A stretch of 64,000 bases of DNA from positions 62,001 to 126,000 of the forward strand of contig CANHGO010000004.1 of assembly GCA_947460975.1 (NCBI GenBank), in the 5' to 3' direction. Shown piece after piece: positions 29,988 through 39,876 of the stretch. Source of the DNA: Cytophagaceae bacterium. Its GTDB lineage: Bacteria; Bacteroidota; Bacteroidia; Cytophagales; Spirosomataceae. Numbering within the stretch: the first letter of the stretch is position 1; each line of letters opens with the position of its first letter. The position numbers and the translations under genes were made by a program. Below the pieces are notes generated by a model. It searched no databases and had not been told where the DNA came from. It saw only the letters and a list, made by a program, of their open reading frames with translations.

Positions 29988-30719
29988 ATGTCAAAATTAG
30001 GTAAATATTTAATCTTCCTAGGTAAGCTGTTCACAAATCCTGAAAAATTTAGGGTTTATTGGCCCTTGATTATGCAGGAGTGCATCGACATTGGAATAAA
30101 TTCTTTACTTATAGTCGCAATCGTTTCATCTTTTTTGGGAGCGGTTACTTGTGTTCAAACGGCTGCCAATATGGACAATCCGTTTGTTCCGCAATACATT
30201 ATCAGTTTAATCGTTCGAGATACCACTATTTTAGAGATGGGGCCCACGATTACCTGTGTTGTATTGGCTGGAAAAATTGGTTCTAACATCGCGGGCCAAT
30301 TGGGCACCATGCGAATCACCGAACAAATAGATGCGTTGGAGGTGATGGGGATAAATTCTAGGTCTTATTTAGTCCTTCCAAAGATTATTGCTGCCATGTT
30401 GACTTTTCCAATGTTGGTTACCTTAGCATGTTTTTTATCCATCTATGGAGGTTATTTGGCAGGTTGGTTGACCGGTTCCATTTCTCCTCAAGAATACATT
30501 CACGGTCTTCAATTTCAATTTAAGGGCAATTATATGTTTTTTGCCTTAATTAAATCCGTTGTGTTTTCCTTTATTGTAGTGACGATTTCGTCCTTTCAGG
30601 GTTTTTACACACAAGGTGGAGCTTATGAAGTGGGTAAGGCAAGTACTTCTGCAGTGACTAATTCATGTATTGCGATTCTGATTGCAGATTATCTTTTGGC
30701 CCAATTGTTAATCGGCTAA
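29988..30719 (+). CDS. MlaE/YrbE-type ABC transporter permease
   Basis: The 243-residue integral membrane protein has five or six helices, beginning MSKLGKYLIFLGKLFTNPEK, with SLLIVAIVSSFLGAVTCVQTA and the family's TCVVLAGKIGSNIAGQLGTMRITEQIDALEVMGI (coupling region). MlaE permeases move phospholipids between membranes with the MlaF ATPase and an MCE substrate-binding MlaD. Neither partner gene follows: the next gene is convergent and overlaps the stop codon. The track's longer start (29943) lies in the promoter gap and is not family-like. Confidence 0.88.
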   Translation: MSKLGKYLIFLGKLFTNPEKFRVYWPLIMQECIDIGINSLLIVAIVSSFLGAVTCVQTAANMDNPFVPQYIISLIVRDTTILEMGPTITCVVLAGKIGSNIAGQLGTMRITEQIDALEVMGINSRSYLVLPKIIAAMLTFPMLVTLACFLSIYGGYLAGWLTGSISPQEYIHGLQFQFKGNYMFFALIKSVVFSFIVVTISSFQGFYTQGGAYEVGKASTSAVTNSCIAILIADYLLAQLLIG

Positions 30720-31570
30720 ACACGCTCAATACTTACTTTTGTTATCAATTCTGAGGTGGCAGATCCTCGATACGAACCAAATACGGGAGTGATTTCTTCT
30801 GGCAAGCATGACGCAGCCAAGGGAATGTGATTTCCTGCCACAACTTCATGTTGGGTAGGGTCATAGCCACGCCAACCGCCTCCCGGTAAGTACACTTCGA
30901 CCCAGGCATGTAAATGATGCGTTTGATTAGGGACATCCACAGGAGCGACGCCTACATAATATCCACTAACAAACCGAGTGGCTAAGCCCAATGCTCTGCA
31001 CAAGGCAGAAAATAAAACGGCATAATCACGGCATGAGCCTTTCCGATTGACCAACGTATATTCTGCTGAATTTGGAGCACCTTCCTCTCTAATTTCATAG
31101 GCAAATTGCTTGAATATAAATTCATTTAATTCGGATAAAAAAGAAGAGGTATTCCATTTGACTTGAGAAGCAATTTGCCTTGCGGTTTGTTCCACTAGGG
31201 TGCTAACTCCTTCTTGGCCTAAATAAGGACTCAGTGTTTTTTGATAGGAATGGGTGTAATTTAAGGGCAATGTTTTGCTCTCAAAGGGGAAATACACAAA
31301 GTCAAAAGGATTAAATTCTGTTGTTTCGACCACCGCATTCATCTCAATCTGAAGGGAATCAGTAGGTTCTTTGAAGAATAATATATTTTGAATGTTGCCT
31401 TCAGGATCTAAGTTTTTCGAAATTTGAACAGGCTTTGGGTTGATATCTAGCGTAAATGAATTGATCGTCAATAACGAACTTTTTCTAGGATGTAAATACA
31501 AAACATGTGGCTCTAGATTTACAGCTGCGCTATAATGATAGGTAAGCAAGTGCTTGATTTTTGCGATCAT
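30716..31570 (-). CDS. Transglutaminase-like cysteine peptidase family protein
   Basis: The 284-residue protein has the N-terminal bacterial transglutaminase-like beta domain (IKHLLTYHYSAAVNLEPHVLYLHPR) and a C-terminal papain-like core. The triad is readable: Cys in RKGSCRDYAVLFSALCRALG, His in THHLHAWVEVYLPGGGW and Asp in YDPTQ. No signal peptide, so cytoplasmic. Such proteins occur with alpha-E, ATP-grasp and Anbu genes in clusters thought to make and process a peptide-like product. It overlaps the Anbu gene by 4 bases. Confidence 0.87.
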   Translation of the reverse strand: MIAKIKHLLTYHYSAAVNLEPHVLYLHPRKSSLLTINSFTLDINPKPVQISKNLDPEGNIQNILFFKEPTDSLQIEMNAVVETTEFNPFDFVYFPFESKTLPLNYTHSYQKTLSPYLGQEGVSTLVEQTARQIASQVKWNTSSFLSELNEFIFKQFAYEIREEGAPNSAEYTLVNRKGSCRDYAVLFSALCRALGLATRFVSGYYVGVAPVDVPNQTHHLHAWVEVYLPGGGWRGYDPTQHEVVAGNHIPLAASCLPEEITPVFGSYRGSATSELITKVSIERV

Positions 31571-32304
31571 TTAGACGATGGGCTAGGCACTGAAATTAAA
31601 CTTTTCATCCATTCTTCGTCAATACTTTCTAACGAGTTTCTTAATGCGATATTCCACTCATCCGAAATTTTTTGCATGTCTTCTTTGTATAAACGCACCT
31701 CTTTTGCCTTAAAACTGTCTTTTTCATAAACGACTACGTCAATAGGGTAATCCACATCATTGGTACTTACCTGGGTTGCATCAAATGAAAGAAAGCCCAT
31801 TTTTAACGCATCTTTTAAAGAAGTGTCATGGTTTAGATTTCGATTCAAAAGGGGTTTCCCATAATTTGAATTGCCAATAATTTGGTATTTGAGTCCATCA
31901 TTGATTTCAATCCAGTTCCCCTCTGGAAATATTAAAAATAGTTTGTGAGTTGAGTCTTTCGGCATTTGGCCACCCACAATCGCATGAAGGTTAAAGTGGT
32001 ATCCTTCTTTTTCTAAGGTTTCTCGATCTTCTATGGCCACTTTTTTTAACATTTGACCAAAGGCCGTTGCCGCCTCATGCATGTAATTATAGGCTTCTTC
32101 TTGTTCTTCTACCGTTTGATTAAAGTAGATAACAGCTTTATCTCGAACGGATCTTAGGCCAGCTGTCATGATGAAAAGGCTATGGTCTTTAATTTCATGA
32201 ATGGAGATTTTTTTATTCGAATACATCTCATTTCCTGCCGTAATTCTAGTATCGGCAATAGCGATAATGCCTTCTTTCACTGTAATACCTAAGCAATATG
32301 TCAT
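31567..32304 (-). CDS. Anbu-type (proteasome-like) Ntn hydrolase
   Basis: With the ATG at 32304 the 245-residue protein begins MTYCLGITVKEGIIAIADTR, so removal of Met exposes Thr, the expected N-terminal nucleophile of proteasome beta-subunit-like hydrolases. The track start (TTG at 32331) would bury it, which decides the start. SNKKISIHEI, FIMTAGLRSVRDKAV and ATQVSTNDVDYPID follow the family pattern. Anbu proteins form open proteasome-like assemblies and are encoded beside alpha-E, ATP-grasp and transglutaminase genes. The substrate is unknown. Confidence 0.88.
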   Translation of the reverse strand: MTYCLGITVKEGIIAIADTRITAGNEMYSNKKISIHEIKDHSLFIMTAGLRSVRDKAVIYFNQTVEEQEEAYNYMHEAATAFGQMLKKVAIEDRETLEKEGYHFNLHAIVGGQMPKDSTHKLFLIFPEGNWIEINDGLKYQIIGNSNYGKPLLNRNLNHDTSLKDALKMGFLSFDATQVSTNDVDYPIDVVVYEKDSFKAKEVRLYKEDMQKISDEWNIALRNSLESIDEEWMKSLISVPSPSSK

Positions 32305-32359
32305 ATAAGGGAACTGCGTAATTTTGCGCAATATTACGATTTTTATTTAGAAGCCTATG

Positions 32360-33322
32360 TTAACTTACGGGCTTAATGTCAAAATAGGTGTTAAATACGG
32401 TTTGGCCTATTTCATTGTTCTTCGATTGGAAATCATCTAAAAATTGGTGCAGTCCAGTTTTTAAAATATCGTCAATTTCAGTAAACTCAATTTCTGATAA
32501 AAGTTTTGATATTTTCTTTTCTGCAGCATTTGAATATCCATGATCAAATGACGTTCCTGAAATCGCATAAAGTGATAATTCAGCTTCCTGAAGACAATGC
32601 ACAACGGACCTAGGAAAGCTTTTGTCGAGAATTAAAAATTCCACGATATGTGTAGGACTAATCACCTTATATTGCTGGCGAAACATATTATATGCAGAAA
32701 CTGATTTTAAAACGGCCGACCATAATAATAGATCTAAGGGTGATCCTATGGCGTCAATATCAGGAAGTAGGGTGAAGTATTTTACATCTAAAAAACGTGT
32801 CGTTTTATCTGCGCGCTCTAATAATTTACCCATTTGTCCAAAATGCCAACCTTCACCTCTGGTGATCGTCGAGTCGACGATCCCGTAAAATAGTTGGCTC
32901 CCAGATTTTATTTCTTCTAAAAATCCCTGGTAACGTGATATTTCCCAATTTTTACTTCCCTCCACACGATCCTTTACTTTCCAATATATTTGATTGACAT
33001 ACTCCCACATTTCTTTTGAAATGCTCTCTCGAATGGTACGAGCGTTTTCACGCGCGCTATATAAACAAGACAAAATGGAGTTGGGGTTGTCCACGTCAAA
33101 CGTCATAAAATGCAATACATTTTCACGATTGGCCACAGGATAATGCTCGAAAAAATTAAAGTGATCAGCTGTGGCGACAATCAATGGCTCCCATTGCTCG
33201 GGCACATTGGGTGGAAGATCCAAAGCTAAATTAAAATTAACCGAGATGAATCGCGCATAATTATCCGCTCTCTCAATGTAACGATTCATCCAATAAATGG
33301 AGTTAGCAACTCGACTTAGCAT
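32360..33322 (-). CDS. Alpha-E domain protein (DUF403)
   Basis: The 320-residue mostly helical protein begins MLSRVANSIYWMNRYIERADNYARFI, the family opening, with ARENARTIRESISKEMWE and the WHFGQMGKLLERADKTTRFLDVK segment. Alpha-E proteins of unknown chemistry are usually coded next to or fused with a circularly permuted ATP-grasp ligase (DUF404/407) in an amidoligase-type cluster. Here the order is alpha-E, Anbu, transglutaminase; upstream of it are only about 190 non-coding bases and the opposite-strand pyrD. The Anbu gene starts 55 bases downstream. Confidence 0.88.
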   Translation of the reverse strand: MLSRVANSIYWMNRYIERADNYARFISVNFNLALDLPPNVPEQWEPLIVATADHFNFFEHYPVANRENVLHFMTFDVDNPNSILSCLYSARENARTIRESISKEMWEYVNQIYWKVKDRVEGSKNWEISRYQGFLEEIKSGSQLFYGIVDSTITRGEGWHFGQMGKLLERADKTTRFLDVKYFTLLPDIDAIGSPLDLLLWSAVLKSVSAYNMFRQQYKVISPTHIVEFLILDKSFPRSVVHCLQEAELSLYAISGTSFDHGYSNAAEKKISKLLSEIEFTEIDDILKTGLHQFLDDFQSKNNEIGQTVFNTYFDIKPVS

Positions 33323-33458
33323 AGGTTTTTATTTTTATTAAATGCTTGATTATCCGAAGGATGCTTAAAATTATTGTTTTTTTTGAGACTTTCGTCAAGC
33401 AATGAATTTATTTTAATATACACTATTAAATCTACATTTTATCCTTGTTTTATTCCCA

Positions 33459-33466
33459 TAAATTTG
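33459..33466 (+). promoter_or_regulatory. Candidate -7 box for pyrD
   Basis: TAAATTTG matches TAnnTTTG exactly and lies 44 bases before the chosen pyrD ATG. Its place downstream of the track's earlier start is one argument for the later start. A convincing -33 TTTG is not visible. Confidence 0.4.
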
Positions 33467-33510
33467 GCCAAATGTTGTATTTTTACATCGATTTATTTTT
33501 TAAAGAATCT

Positions 33511-34545
33511 ATGTTTTATCAAAATATTCTTAAACCTCTCTTATTCTTAGTTGATCCAGAGCTTGCTCATTATATAGTTGCCCACGGCTTGCGTTTGATC
33601 ATGAAAGTTCCAGGTGTTTCTTTAATTTTCAATTGGGTCTATGGGTTTAAGCATCAAGATTTATCGCGAGAGGTATTTGGTTTGAGATTTGAAAACCCGG
33701 TTGGCTTAGCCGCGGGATTTGATAAGAATGCGTATTCGGTGGATGATTATGCAAATCTTGGATTTGGATTTATTGAGGTTGGAACTGTTACTCCTAAGGC
33801 GCAAGCTGGAAATCCTACTCCCAGACTTTTCCGCTTGCCCCAAGATGAGGCCTTAATTAATCGGATGGGATTTAATAATGACGGCATGTTTGCCATGCAA
33901 AAGCGTTTGGCCGCTCGAAAGTCGAAAGTGATTGTAGGCGGTAATCTTGGTAAAAATAAAGTTACCCCAAATGAAGAGGCGGAGGAGGATTATTGCTTAA
34001 GTTTTGAAACGTTGTTCAACGATGTGGATTATTTTGCTGTCAATGTAAGTTCGCCCAATACCCCTAATTTAAGGGCTTTACAAGAAAAAGAGCCATTGAA
34101 AAAGTTATTAATGCGGTTGCAAAAATTGAATCAAAGTAAGCAAAAACCTAAACCAATCTTATTGAAAATTGCCCCAGATTTAACCAATGAGCAATTGGAT
34201 GATGTCATTGAGATTGTAATGGAAACTAAATTAGCTGGAATCATTGCCACCAATACGACAATTTCAAGGGATGGCTTGAAGTCCTCGGATAAATTGACAA
34301 ATGAGATGGGCGGCTTAAGCGGTCGGCCATTGCGAGAAAGGTCTACGGAAGTGATCGCCTATTTGTATGGCAAATCGAAAGGGAAAATTCCTATCATAGG
34401 TGTGGGTGGAATTCATTCTGCGGAGGATGCGATCGAGAAATTGAAAGCTGGGGCATGTTTAATTCAGCTCTATTCCGGGTTTGTGTATGAAGGGCCTGGC
34501 TTGATAAAAAAAATTAATCAGGCAATCCTTAAAAATGGTTTATAA
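33511..34545 (+). CDS. pyrD: Quinone-dependent dihydroorotate dehydrogenase (class 2)
   Basis: From the ATG at 33511 the enzyme has 344 residues and begins [20 protein letters not shown], the usual class 2 membrane-associated N-terminus; the 22 extra residues of the track are not conserved-like. It oxidises dihydroorotate to orotate in pyrimidine synthesis, passing electrons to quinone. FMN/substrate motifs: [33 protein letters not shown], the class 2 serine loop [22 protein letters not shown] and [12 protein letters not shown] short spacer (60 bases) separates it from ftsK. Confidence 0.93.
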   Translation: MFYQNILKPLLFLVDPELAHYIVAHGLRLIMKVPGVSLIFNWVYGFKHQDLSREVFGLRFENPVGLAAGFDKNAYSVDDYANLGFGFIEVGTVTPKAQAGNPTPRLFRLPQDEALINRMGFNNDGMFAMQKRLAARKSKVIVGGNLGKNKVTPNEEAEEDYCLSFETLFNDVDYFAVNVSSPNTPNLRALQEKEPLKKLLMRLQKLNQSKQKPKPILLKIAPDLTNEQLDDVIEIVMETKLAGIIATNTTISRDGLKSSDKLTNEMGGLSGRPLRERSTEVIAYLYGKSKGKIPIIGVGGIHSAEDAIEKLKAGACLIQLYSGFVYEGPGLIKKINQAILKNGL

Positions 34546-34605
34546 AATGATTTTGTAAATCGAATCAAAAAGTCGAAATTTATAGATTAAAACACTTTTT
34601 TATTT

Positions 34606-37050
34606 ATGGCCAAAAAGATCGTTAATACATCAAACACGCTTCAAATTGATTTTGAGAAGGGAGCTAAAAAGGCCGGTGCTTCTGGTCCAGGTTTCTTCCG
34701 CTTTCGAATTATTTTTGCAGCTTTTTTGTTTGGGGTTGGCACTTTGTTGTTGGTCGCATTTGCGTCTAATTTTTTTGTTGGTGTTGCTGATCAAAGTGAA
34801 TTAGAGCAGGGTTCCATCGACGTATTAAATGGATCTGACATCCCTGTCAAGAATTTTGCAGGCTTATTAGGGGCTAAAATTGCCCATTTCTTTTTGTTTA
34901 GGACTTTTGGTTGGTCCTCTTTTTTATTGATTCCTCTCTTTTATTTATCAGCCTTAAAATTAGGTTTTAAGCGTGAATTATATCCCTTGGATCGCCTTTC
35001 TTGGCAAGTCTTATTTTACATTATTTGGGGGAGTTTAGTGGCAGGGTTTTTGGTGTTTCAATTGGATTTACCTCATTCTATGGGTGGAGGGGTCGGCTTT
35101 TTTATTAATGAAAAGTTAAACCAACTCATTGGATATCTTTCTGTATTTCTGATCATGTTTGTTGGCTTTGTCTTCTTAGTCATTTTTTATCAGTTAAATC
35201 CTAAACAAGTTAAGCCTGCTTCTGATTTTGCCTTTGATACTCCTACAGGTTTGGATGAAGGTTTACCTACAGATTTCGCAGATGATTTTATCGATGAAGA
35301 TGGGCCAAGTATTCACGAGGATAATGAAGATTTAGAGGTTTTCAGGCCGATTGTACCTCCTGAAAAAGCAGTGGAGGAGATTAGCCTAGAAGAAACATTG
35401 CAACCTGAAGAGGTGGCTGCTGAAGATGATTTATCGTTTACCTATAAGGTGGCTGTAGACGAAACTCCTGTGGAGGAAGTGGAAGACTCTAGCTTGGCGG
35501 GACAGGAGCTTAAAGCGAATGATTTAGTTCAGCAATTTGGTTTATATGATCCTACGGCCGATTTACCTAAATATGTATATCCGACCTTGGATTTATTAAA
35601 GGAGTATGATCAGAAAAATCAAACGACTCAAGTGACGATGGATGAGTTGAAGGAGAATAAGGAGAAGATTGTAGAGACTTTATTGAATTATGGCATTGGT
35701 ATTCAGAAGATAGAGGCTACGATTGGGCCTACGGTTACTTTATATGAGATTATACCTAAAGCGGGTGTACGGGTAAGTAAAATAACTTCTTTGGAGGACG
35801 ATTTATCGCTGTCTTTAGCCGCGATGGGGGTTCGGATTATTGGCCAAATGCCAGGAAAAGGCACTATAGGGATTGAGGTCGCCAATAAAAATAGAGAGAT
35901 GGTGCCAGTTCGGGCTGTTATTGGTTCTGAAAAATTCCAAAAATCTACGTATGATTTACCTATTACATTGGGTAAAACTATTTCAAATGAAATTTTTGTC
36001 GCAGATTTAGCCAAAATGCCACACTTATTAATGGCCGGTGCTACGGGTCAAGGAAAGTCGGTCGGTTTAAATATGTTATTGACTTCGTTGATTTATAAAA
36101 AACATCCAGCTACGCTAAAGTTTGTATTGGTTGATCCGAAAAAAGTAGAACTTTCCTTATTTAATAAATTAGAGAGGCACTTTTTGGCATGTCTTCCGGA
36201 TTCAGAAGAGGCCATTATTACGGATACTAAGAAAGTGGTGAGTACGCTTAATTCACTTTGCAAGGAGATGGACATGCGTTATGATAAGCTGAAGGATGCG
36301 GGTTGTCGAAATATAAAGGAATACAATCAGAAGTTTATCAATCGCAGATTGAACCCCAATGAGCACGATTTTATGCCATACATTGTTTTGGTGATCGATG
36401 AGCTTGCGGATTTAATGTTGACCGCTGGGAAAGAAGTGGAACATCCGATTGCCCGATTGGCACAGTTGGCCCGTGCGATAGGCATACACTTAGTGGTTGC
36501 CACCCAGCGACCTTCCGTAAATGTAATTACAGGTACGATTAAGGCAAACTTCCCGGCGAGATTATCGTTTAAAGTTATGTCAAAGATTGACTCTAGAACT
36601 ATTTTAGATGCCGGTGGAGCGGACCAATTAGTAGGAATGGGTGACATGCTTTTATCGATGGGTTCTGAGGTTATACGCTTACAATGCGCTTTCGTGGATA
36701 CTCCTGAAGTGGAAGAGATTTGCGAGTTTATTGGGAACCAACAAGGTTACGCGTCTGCTTATTTGTTGCCTGAGCCTGATTCGGAGGAAATGGGGGGGCA
36801 GGATCGGGGTGACTTTGATCCAGCAAATCGTGATTCGTTTTTTGAGGAGGCGGCTCGTTTAGTGGTGATGCACCAACAAGGAAGTACGTCTTTAATTCAA
36901 CGAAAATTGAAATTGGGCTATAACCGGGCGGGTCGCTTGATTGACCAATTAGAATCAGTGGGTATTGTGGGTTCTTTTGGAGGATCTAAGGCGAGAGAGG
37001 TCTTAGTGAAGTCTGAAACTGAGTTAGAAGAAATATTAAAAAATCTATAA
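34606..37050 (+). CDS. ftsK: DNA translocase FtsK/SpoIIIE
   Basis: The 814-residue hexameric DNA pump works at the division septum. Four transmembrane helices lie in about residues 30-200 (from FAAFLFGVGTLLLVAF), followed by an acidic linker (about 205-300), the FtsK alpha/beta motor with Walker A GATGQGKSVGLN at about 478-489 and Walker B VLVIDELADLM, ATQRPSVNVITG, and the C-terminal gamma winged helix with LIQRKLKLGYNRAGRLIDQLE. XerD, its dimer-resolution partner, is encoded about 7 kb upstream. lolA follows after 7 bases. Confidence 0.95.
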   Translation: MAKKIVNTSNTLQIDFEKGAKKAGASGPGFFRFRIIFAAFLFGVGTLLLVAFASNFFVGVADQSELEQGSIDVLNGSDIPVKNFAGLLGAKIAHFFLFRTFGWSSFLLIPLFYLSALKLGFKRELYPLDRLSWQVLFYIIWGSLVAGFLVFQLDLPHSMGGGVGFFINEKLNQLIGYLSVFLIMFVGFVFLVIFYQLNPKQVKPASDFAFDTPTGLDEGLPTDFADDFIDEDGPSIHEDNEDLEVFRPIVPPEKAVEEISLEETLQPEEVAAEDDLSFTYKVAVDETPVEEVEDSSLAGQELKANDLVQQFGLYDPTADLPKYVYPTLDLLKEYDQKNQTTQVTMDELKENKEKIVETLLNYGIGIQKIEATIGPTVTLYEIIPKAGVRVSKITSLEDDLSLSLAAMGVRIIGQMPGKGTIGIEVANKNREMVPVRAVIGSEKFQKSTYDLPITLGKTISNEIFVADLAKMPHLLMAGATGQGKSVGLNMLLTSLIYKKHPATLKFVLVDPKKVELSLFNKLERHFLACLPDSEEAIITDTKKVVSTLNSLCKEMDMRYDKLKDAGCRNIKEYNQKFINRRLNPNEHDFMPYIVLVIDELADLMLTAGKEVEHPIARLAQLARAIGIHLVVATQRPSVNVITGTIKANFPARLSFKVMSKIDSRTILDAGGADQLVGMGDMLLSMGSEVIRLQCAFVDTPEVEEICEFIGNQQGYASAYLLPEPDSEEMGGQDRGDFDPANRDSFFEEAARLVVMHQQGSTSLIQRKLKLGYNRAGRLIDQLESVGIVGSFGGSKAREVLVKSETELEEILKNL

Positions 37051-37057
37051 AATAGGT

Positions 37058-37669
37058 ATGAAAAAATTGCTTTACATTTCTGTTTGTTTATTTATCTCGT
37101 TGGGTACTTTTGGCCAATCTTCAAAGGCATTGTCGATAGTTGACGGCATGCAAAAAATGTATAAATCGTTACCTTCTTTTTCAGCTAACTTTTCTTATCA
37201 GACGGATGGAAGTGGTGTGTTGTCTGGTTCGATTACTGTGAGGGGGACTAAATTCAGGTTAAAAACAGCAGGCCAAGAAATTTTCAATAACGGGAAAGAA
37301 GTATCTACTTACATTAAGGAAATTAATGAAGTGAATATTTCGGGCTTTGACCCTGAAGAAGGTGATTTGAATCCTGCTAAAATCTATTCATTTGATAAAA
37401 AGCAGTATAAGATTAATTTGGTATCTGAGGCTGCTGGTGTTTCGACTTTGGAATTAGCGCCAATGGCTAAGTCGGCACAGATTCAGAAAATTAGTTTAAA
37501 GATTGAAACTTCAAGCTTCAAAGTGAAGGAGTGGACTATTGTTAATAAAGCAGGAAAGAAGCAGAATTTTAAGATTACAAAATTCAATCCAAAGGCCGGA
37601 GTGGATGATGCCTACTTCACTTTTAACAAGAAATCATTTCCGGGCGTTTCGGTCAATGACCTAAGATAA
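37058..37669 (+). CDS. lolA: LolA-like outer-membrane lipoprotein carrier
   Basis: The 203-residue protein has a signal peptide ending LGTFGQ. The mature part has the LolA fold pattern: a helix (VDGMQKMYKSLPSFSANFSY) followed by strands with SGSITVRGTKFRLKTAGQEIFNNGKEVSTYI. LolA carries lipoproteins across the periplasm. The protein resembles the short Bacteroidota LolA-like group. It is 7 bases after ftsK, an order also seen in relatives, and is convergent with purQ (12-base gap). Confidence 0.85.
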   Translation: MKKLLYISVCLFISLGTFGQSSKALSIVDGMQKMYKSLPSFSANFSYQTDGSGVLSGSITVRGTKFRLKTAGQEIFNNGKEVSTYIKEINEVNISGFDPEEGDLNPAKIYSFDKKQYKINLVSEAAGVSTLELAPMAKSAQIQKISLKIETSSFKVKEWTIVNKAGKKQNFKITKFNPKAGVDDAYFTFNKKSFPGVSVNDLR

Positions 37670-37681
37670 TTTTATAACGGA

Positions 37682-38380
37682 TTAAGAAACCGTTTCTAGA
37701 ATTAGTTGGCGCATAATCTCCAACCCATCTGTATTATTTAAATCGGGATCAGCGGCTCTTTCCGGATGCGGCATAAGGCCAAATACATTTCTTTGCTCAT
37801 TGCATATACCTGCTATGTTTAGCAAGCTACCATTTGGATTTGCTGCTTCATTGACATTCCCATTTTCATCGCAATAATAGAACAGGATTTGATCGTTGGC
37901 CTGTAAACTTTTTAACGTTTTTTCGTCTGTAAAGTACCTGCCTTCCGCGTGCGCGATGGGTATTTTATAGGCTTTGTTTAAATCAAGTTCTTGCGTTAAT
38001 AAAGAATGATTTGTCGCCGCCTTTAGGAAAACATTTTTTGATATAAATTTTTGCGAGCTGTTTCTAAGCAGGATTCCGGGTAGCAAGTGTGCTTCGACCA
38101 ATACCTGAAATCCATTACAGATACCCATGAGATATCCTCCGTTTTTGGCATGTGCTATGACATGGTCCATGATGGGGGAGAAGCGAGCAATGGCGCCTGA
38201 ACGAAGGTAGTCGCCATATGAAAATCCACCGGGGATAATGATGAAATCACAACCTTGTAAATCTGTTTCTTTGTGCCAAAGTTTCACAGCCTCGTGGCCT
38301 AAACTTTCAATAACTCCCACTGTGTCATCATCGCAATTAGAACCAGGAAATACTACAACGCCAAATTTCATATTTTTCAT
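37682..38380 (-). CDS. purQ: Phosphoribosylformylglycinamidine synthase glutaminase subunit
   Basis: The 232-residue class I glutamine amidotransferase supplies ammonia to PurL in the fourth step of purine synthesis. FGVVVFPGSNCDDDTVG opens the protein, the nucleophile Cys lies in GICNGFQVLVEA, and the His-Glu pair in LMPHPERA. PurQ is present here as a separate protein, implying a small-type PurL elsewhere. Two possible starts (38380 and 38371) differ by MKN and cannot be separated. Confidence 0.92.
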   Translation of the reverse strand: MKNMKFGVVVFPGSNCDDDTVGVIESLGHEAVKLWHKETDLQGCDFIIIPGGFSYGDYLRSGAIARFSPIMDHVIAHAKNGGYLMGICNGFQVLVEAHLLPGILLRNSSQKFISKNVFLKAATNHSLLTQELDLNKAYKIPIAHAEGRYFTDEKTLKSLQANDQILFYYCDENGNVNEAANPNGSLLNIAGICNEQRNVFGLMPHPERAADPDLNNTDGLEIMRQLILETVS

Positions 38381-38393
38381 TTCGGATTATCTT

Positions 38394-38401
38394 CAAAAAT
38401 A
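38394..38401 (-). promoter_or_regulatory. Candidate -7 box for purQ
   Basis: The minus strand reads TATTTTTG, matching TAnnTTTG, 14 bases upstream of the purQ ATG. A TTG about 23 bases further upstream could be the -33 box. The leader would be very short. Confidence 0.38.
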
Positions 38402-38478
38402 CTTCTTTTTGTTAAATTTTTAAACAATCAAAAGCGCATTTATTTTTCTCTAATTGCTTAGGGTAAATTTTTAATGCA

Positions 38479-38511
38479 AAAAAAGCTGCATGGGTTACAT
38501 GCAGCTTTTTT
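38479..38511 (-). terminator. Strong intrinsic terminator after ahcY
   Basis: AAAAAAGCTGCATG and CATGCAGCTTTTTT form a perfect 14-bp inverted repeat around a 5-base loop, starting about 19 bases past the ahcY stop. The GCTGCATG core plus A/T tails gives a U-tract on the minus strand, and also on the plus strand, so it could act in both directions. It lies between ahcY and purQ, both on the minus strand, so it insulates purQ from ahcY transcription. Confidence 0.85.
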
Positions 38512-38529
38512 ATTTATTTTAATAATCGA

Positions 38530-39846
38530 CTAATAGCGATAATGCTCAGGCTTGAATGGCCCGTTAGCCGGAACACCAATATAATCTGCCTGCTCTTTTT
38601 CTAAGACCTCTAATTTAGCGCCAATGTGAGCTAAATGCAAGAAAGCAACTTTCTCATCTAAATGTTTAGGTAAGATGTAAACCTTGTTTTCATAATTAGC
38701 TGAATTAGCCCAAAGTTCTAATTGAGCCAATGTTTGATTACAGAATGAATTTGACATAACGAAAGATGGGTGACCCATCGCGCAGCCAAGGTTAACTAAA
38801 CGTCCTTCTGCTAACACGATTACATTTTTACCATCGATGGTATACATGTCAACCTGTGGCTTGATTTGATCCTTTGTTTGACCGTAGTTACTGTTTAACC
38901 ACTCCATGTCAATTTCATTATCGAAATGACCAATGTTGCAAACGATCGCTTTGTCCTTCATCAATTTAAAGTGACGATCACGAATGATTTTCACATTACC
39001 AGTCGCAGTAACAAAAATGTTAGCTCTAGTGGCGGCTTCATCCATTGGAACCACTTCAAATCCGTCCATGGCAGCTTGAAGCGCACAAATTGGATCGATT
39101 TCAGTGACTAAAACTCGGCAACCAGCACCTCTTAACGATTCGGCTGAACCCTTTCCTACATCACCATAACCTGCTACTACGGCGACTTTTCCGGCCAACA
39201 TCAAGTCAGTCGCACGACGAATAGCGTCTACTAAAGACTCTTTGCAACCATATTTATTATCAAACTTTGATTTAGTTACCGAATCGTTCACATTGATCGC
39301 TGGCAAAAACAAAGTACCATTCTTCATACGCTCATACAAACGGTGAACTCCAGTGGTAGTTTCTTCAGAAAGTCCCTTAATTTCTTTAATCAATTCAGGA
39401 TATTCATCAAAAACCATATTAGTTAAATCACCACCATCATCTAAAATCATGTTAAGTGGTTGCTTATCTTCTCCAAAAAATAGAGTTTGCTCGATACACC
39501 AATTGAATTCTTCTTCGTTCATACCTTTCCAAGCATAAACGGGAATACCTGCCGCAGCAATGGCTGCAGCTGCATGGTCTTGTGTAGAGAAAATGTTACA
39601 TGATGACCATGTAACTTCTGCACCTAACGCGGTTAAAGTTTCAATTAAAACGGCTGTTTGAATCGTCATGTGCAAACATCCTGCGATGCGAGCTCCCTTT
39701 AAAGGTTGCGCTTTTCCGAATTCTGTTCTCAATGCCATTAGGCCTGGCATTTCTGCTTCTGCTAATTGAATTTCTTTGCGACCCCAATCGGCCAATGCAA
39801 TATCTTTGACTTTGAATGGTACATAAGTACCTGCTGCTAATGCCAT
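38530..39846 (-). CDS. ahcY: Adenosylhomocysteinase
   Basis: From the ATG at 39846 the enzyme has 438 residues starting [20 protein letters not shown]; the 11-residue extension of the track crosses the putative promoter leader and is not needed. It hydrolyses S-adenosylhomocysteine to homocysteine and adenosine with tightly bound NAD. Motifs: [34 protein letters not shown], the Rossmann [39 protein letters not shown], and the C-terminal [16 protein letters not shown] then KPEHYRY. The gene has its own promoter-like element and a strong terminator, so it looks monocistronic. Confidence 0.96.
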   Translation of the reverse strand: MALAAGTYVPFKVKDIALADWGRKEIQLAEAEMPGLMALRTEFGKAQPLKGARIAGCLHMTIQTAVLIETLTALGAEVTWSSCNIFSTQDHAAAAIAAAGIPVYAWKGMNEEEFNWCIEQTLFFGEDKQPLNMILDDGGDLTNMVFDEYPELIKEIKGLSEETTTGVHRLYERMKNGTLFLPAINVNDSVTKSKFDNKYGCKESLVDAIRRATDLMLAGKVAVVAGYGDVGKGSAESLRGAGCRVLVTEIDPICALQAAMDGFEVVPMDEAATRANIFVTATGNVKIIRDRHFKLMKDKAIVCNIGHFDNEIDMEWLNSNYGQTKDQIKPQVDMYTIDGKNVIVLAEGRLVNLGCAMGHPSFVMSNSFCNQTLAQLELWANSANYENKVYILPKHLDEKVAFLHLAHIGAKLEVLEKEQADYIGVPANGPFKPEHYRY

Positions 39847-39876
39847 ATTTTTTATGCTTGTTTTCTTAATAAAGTG

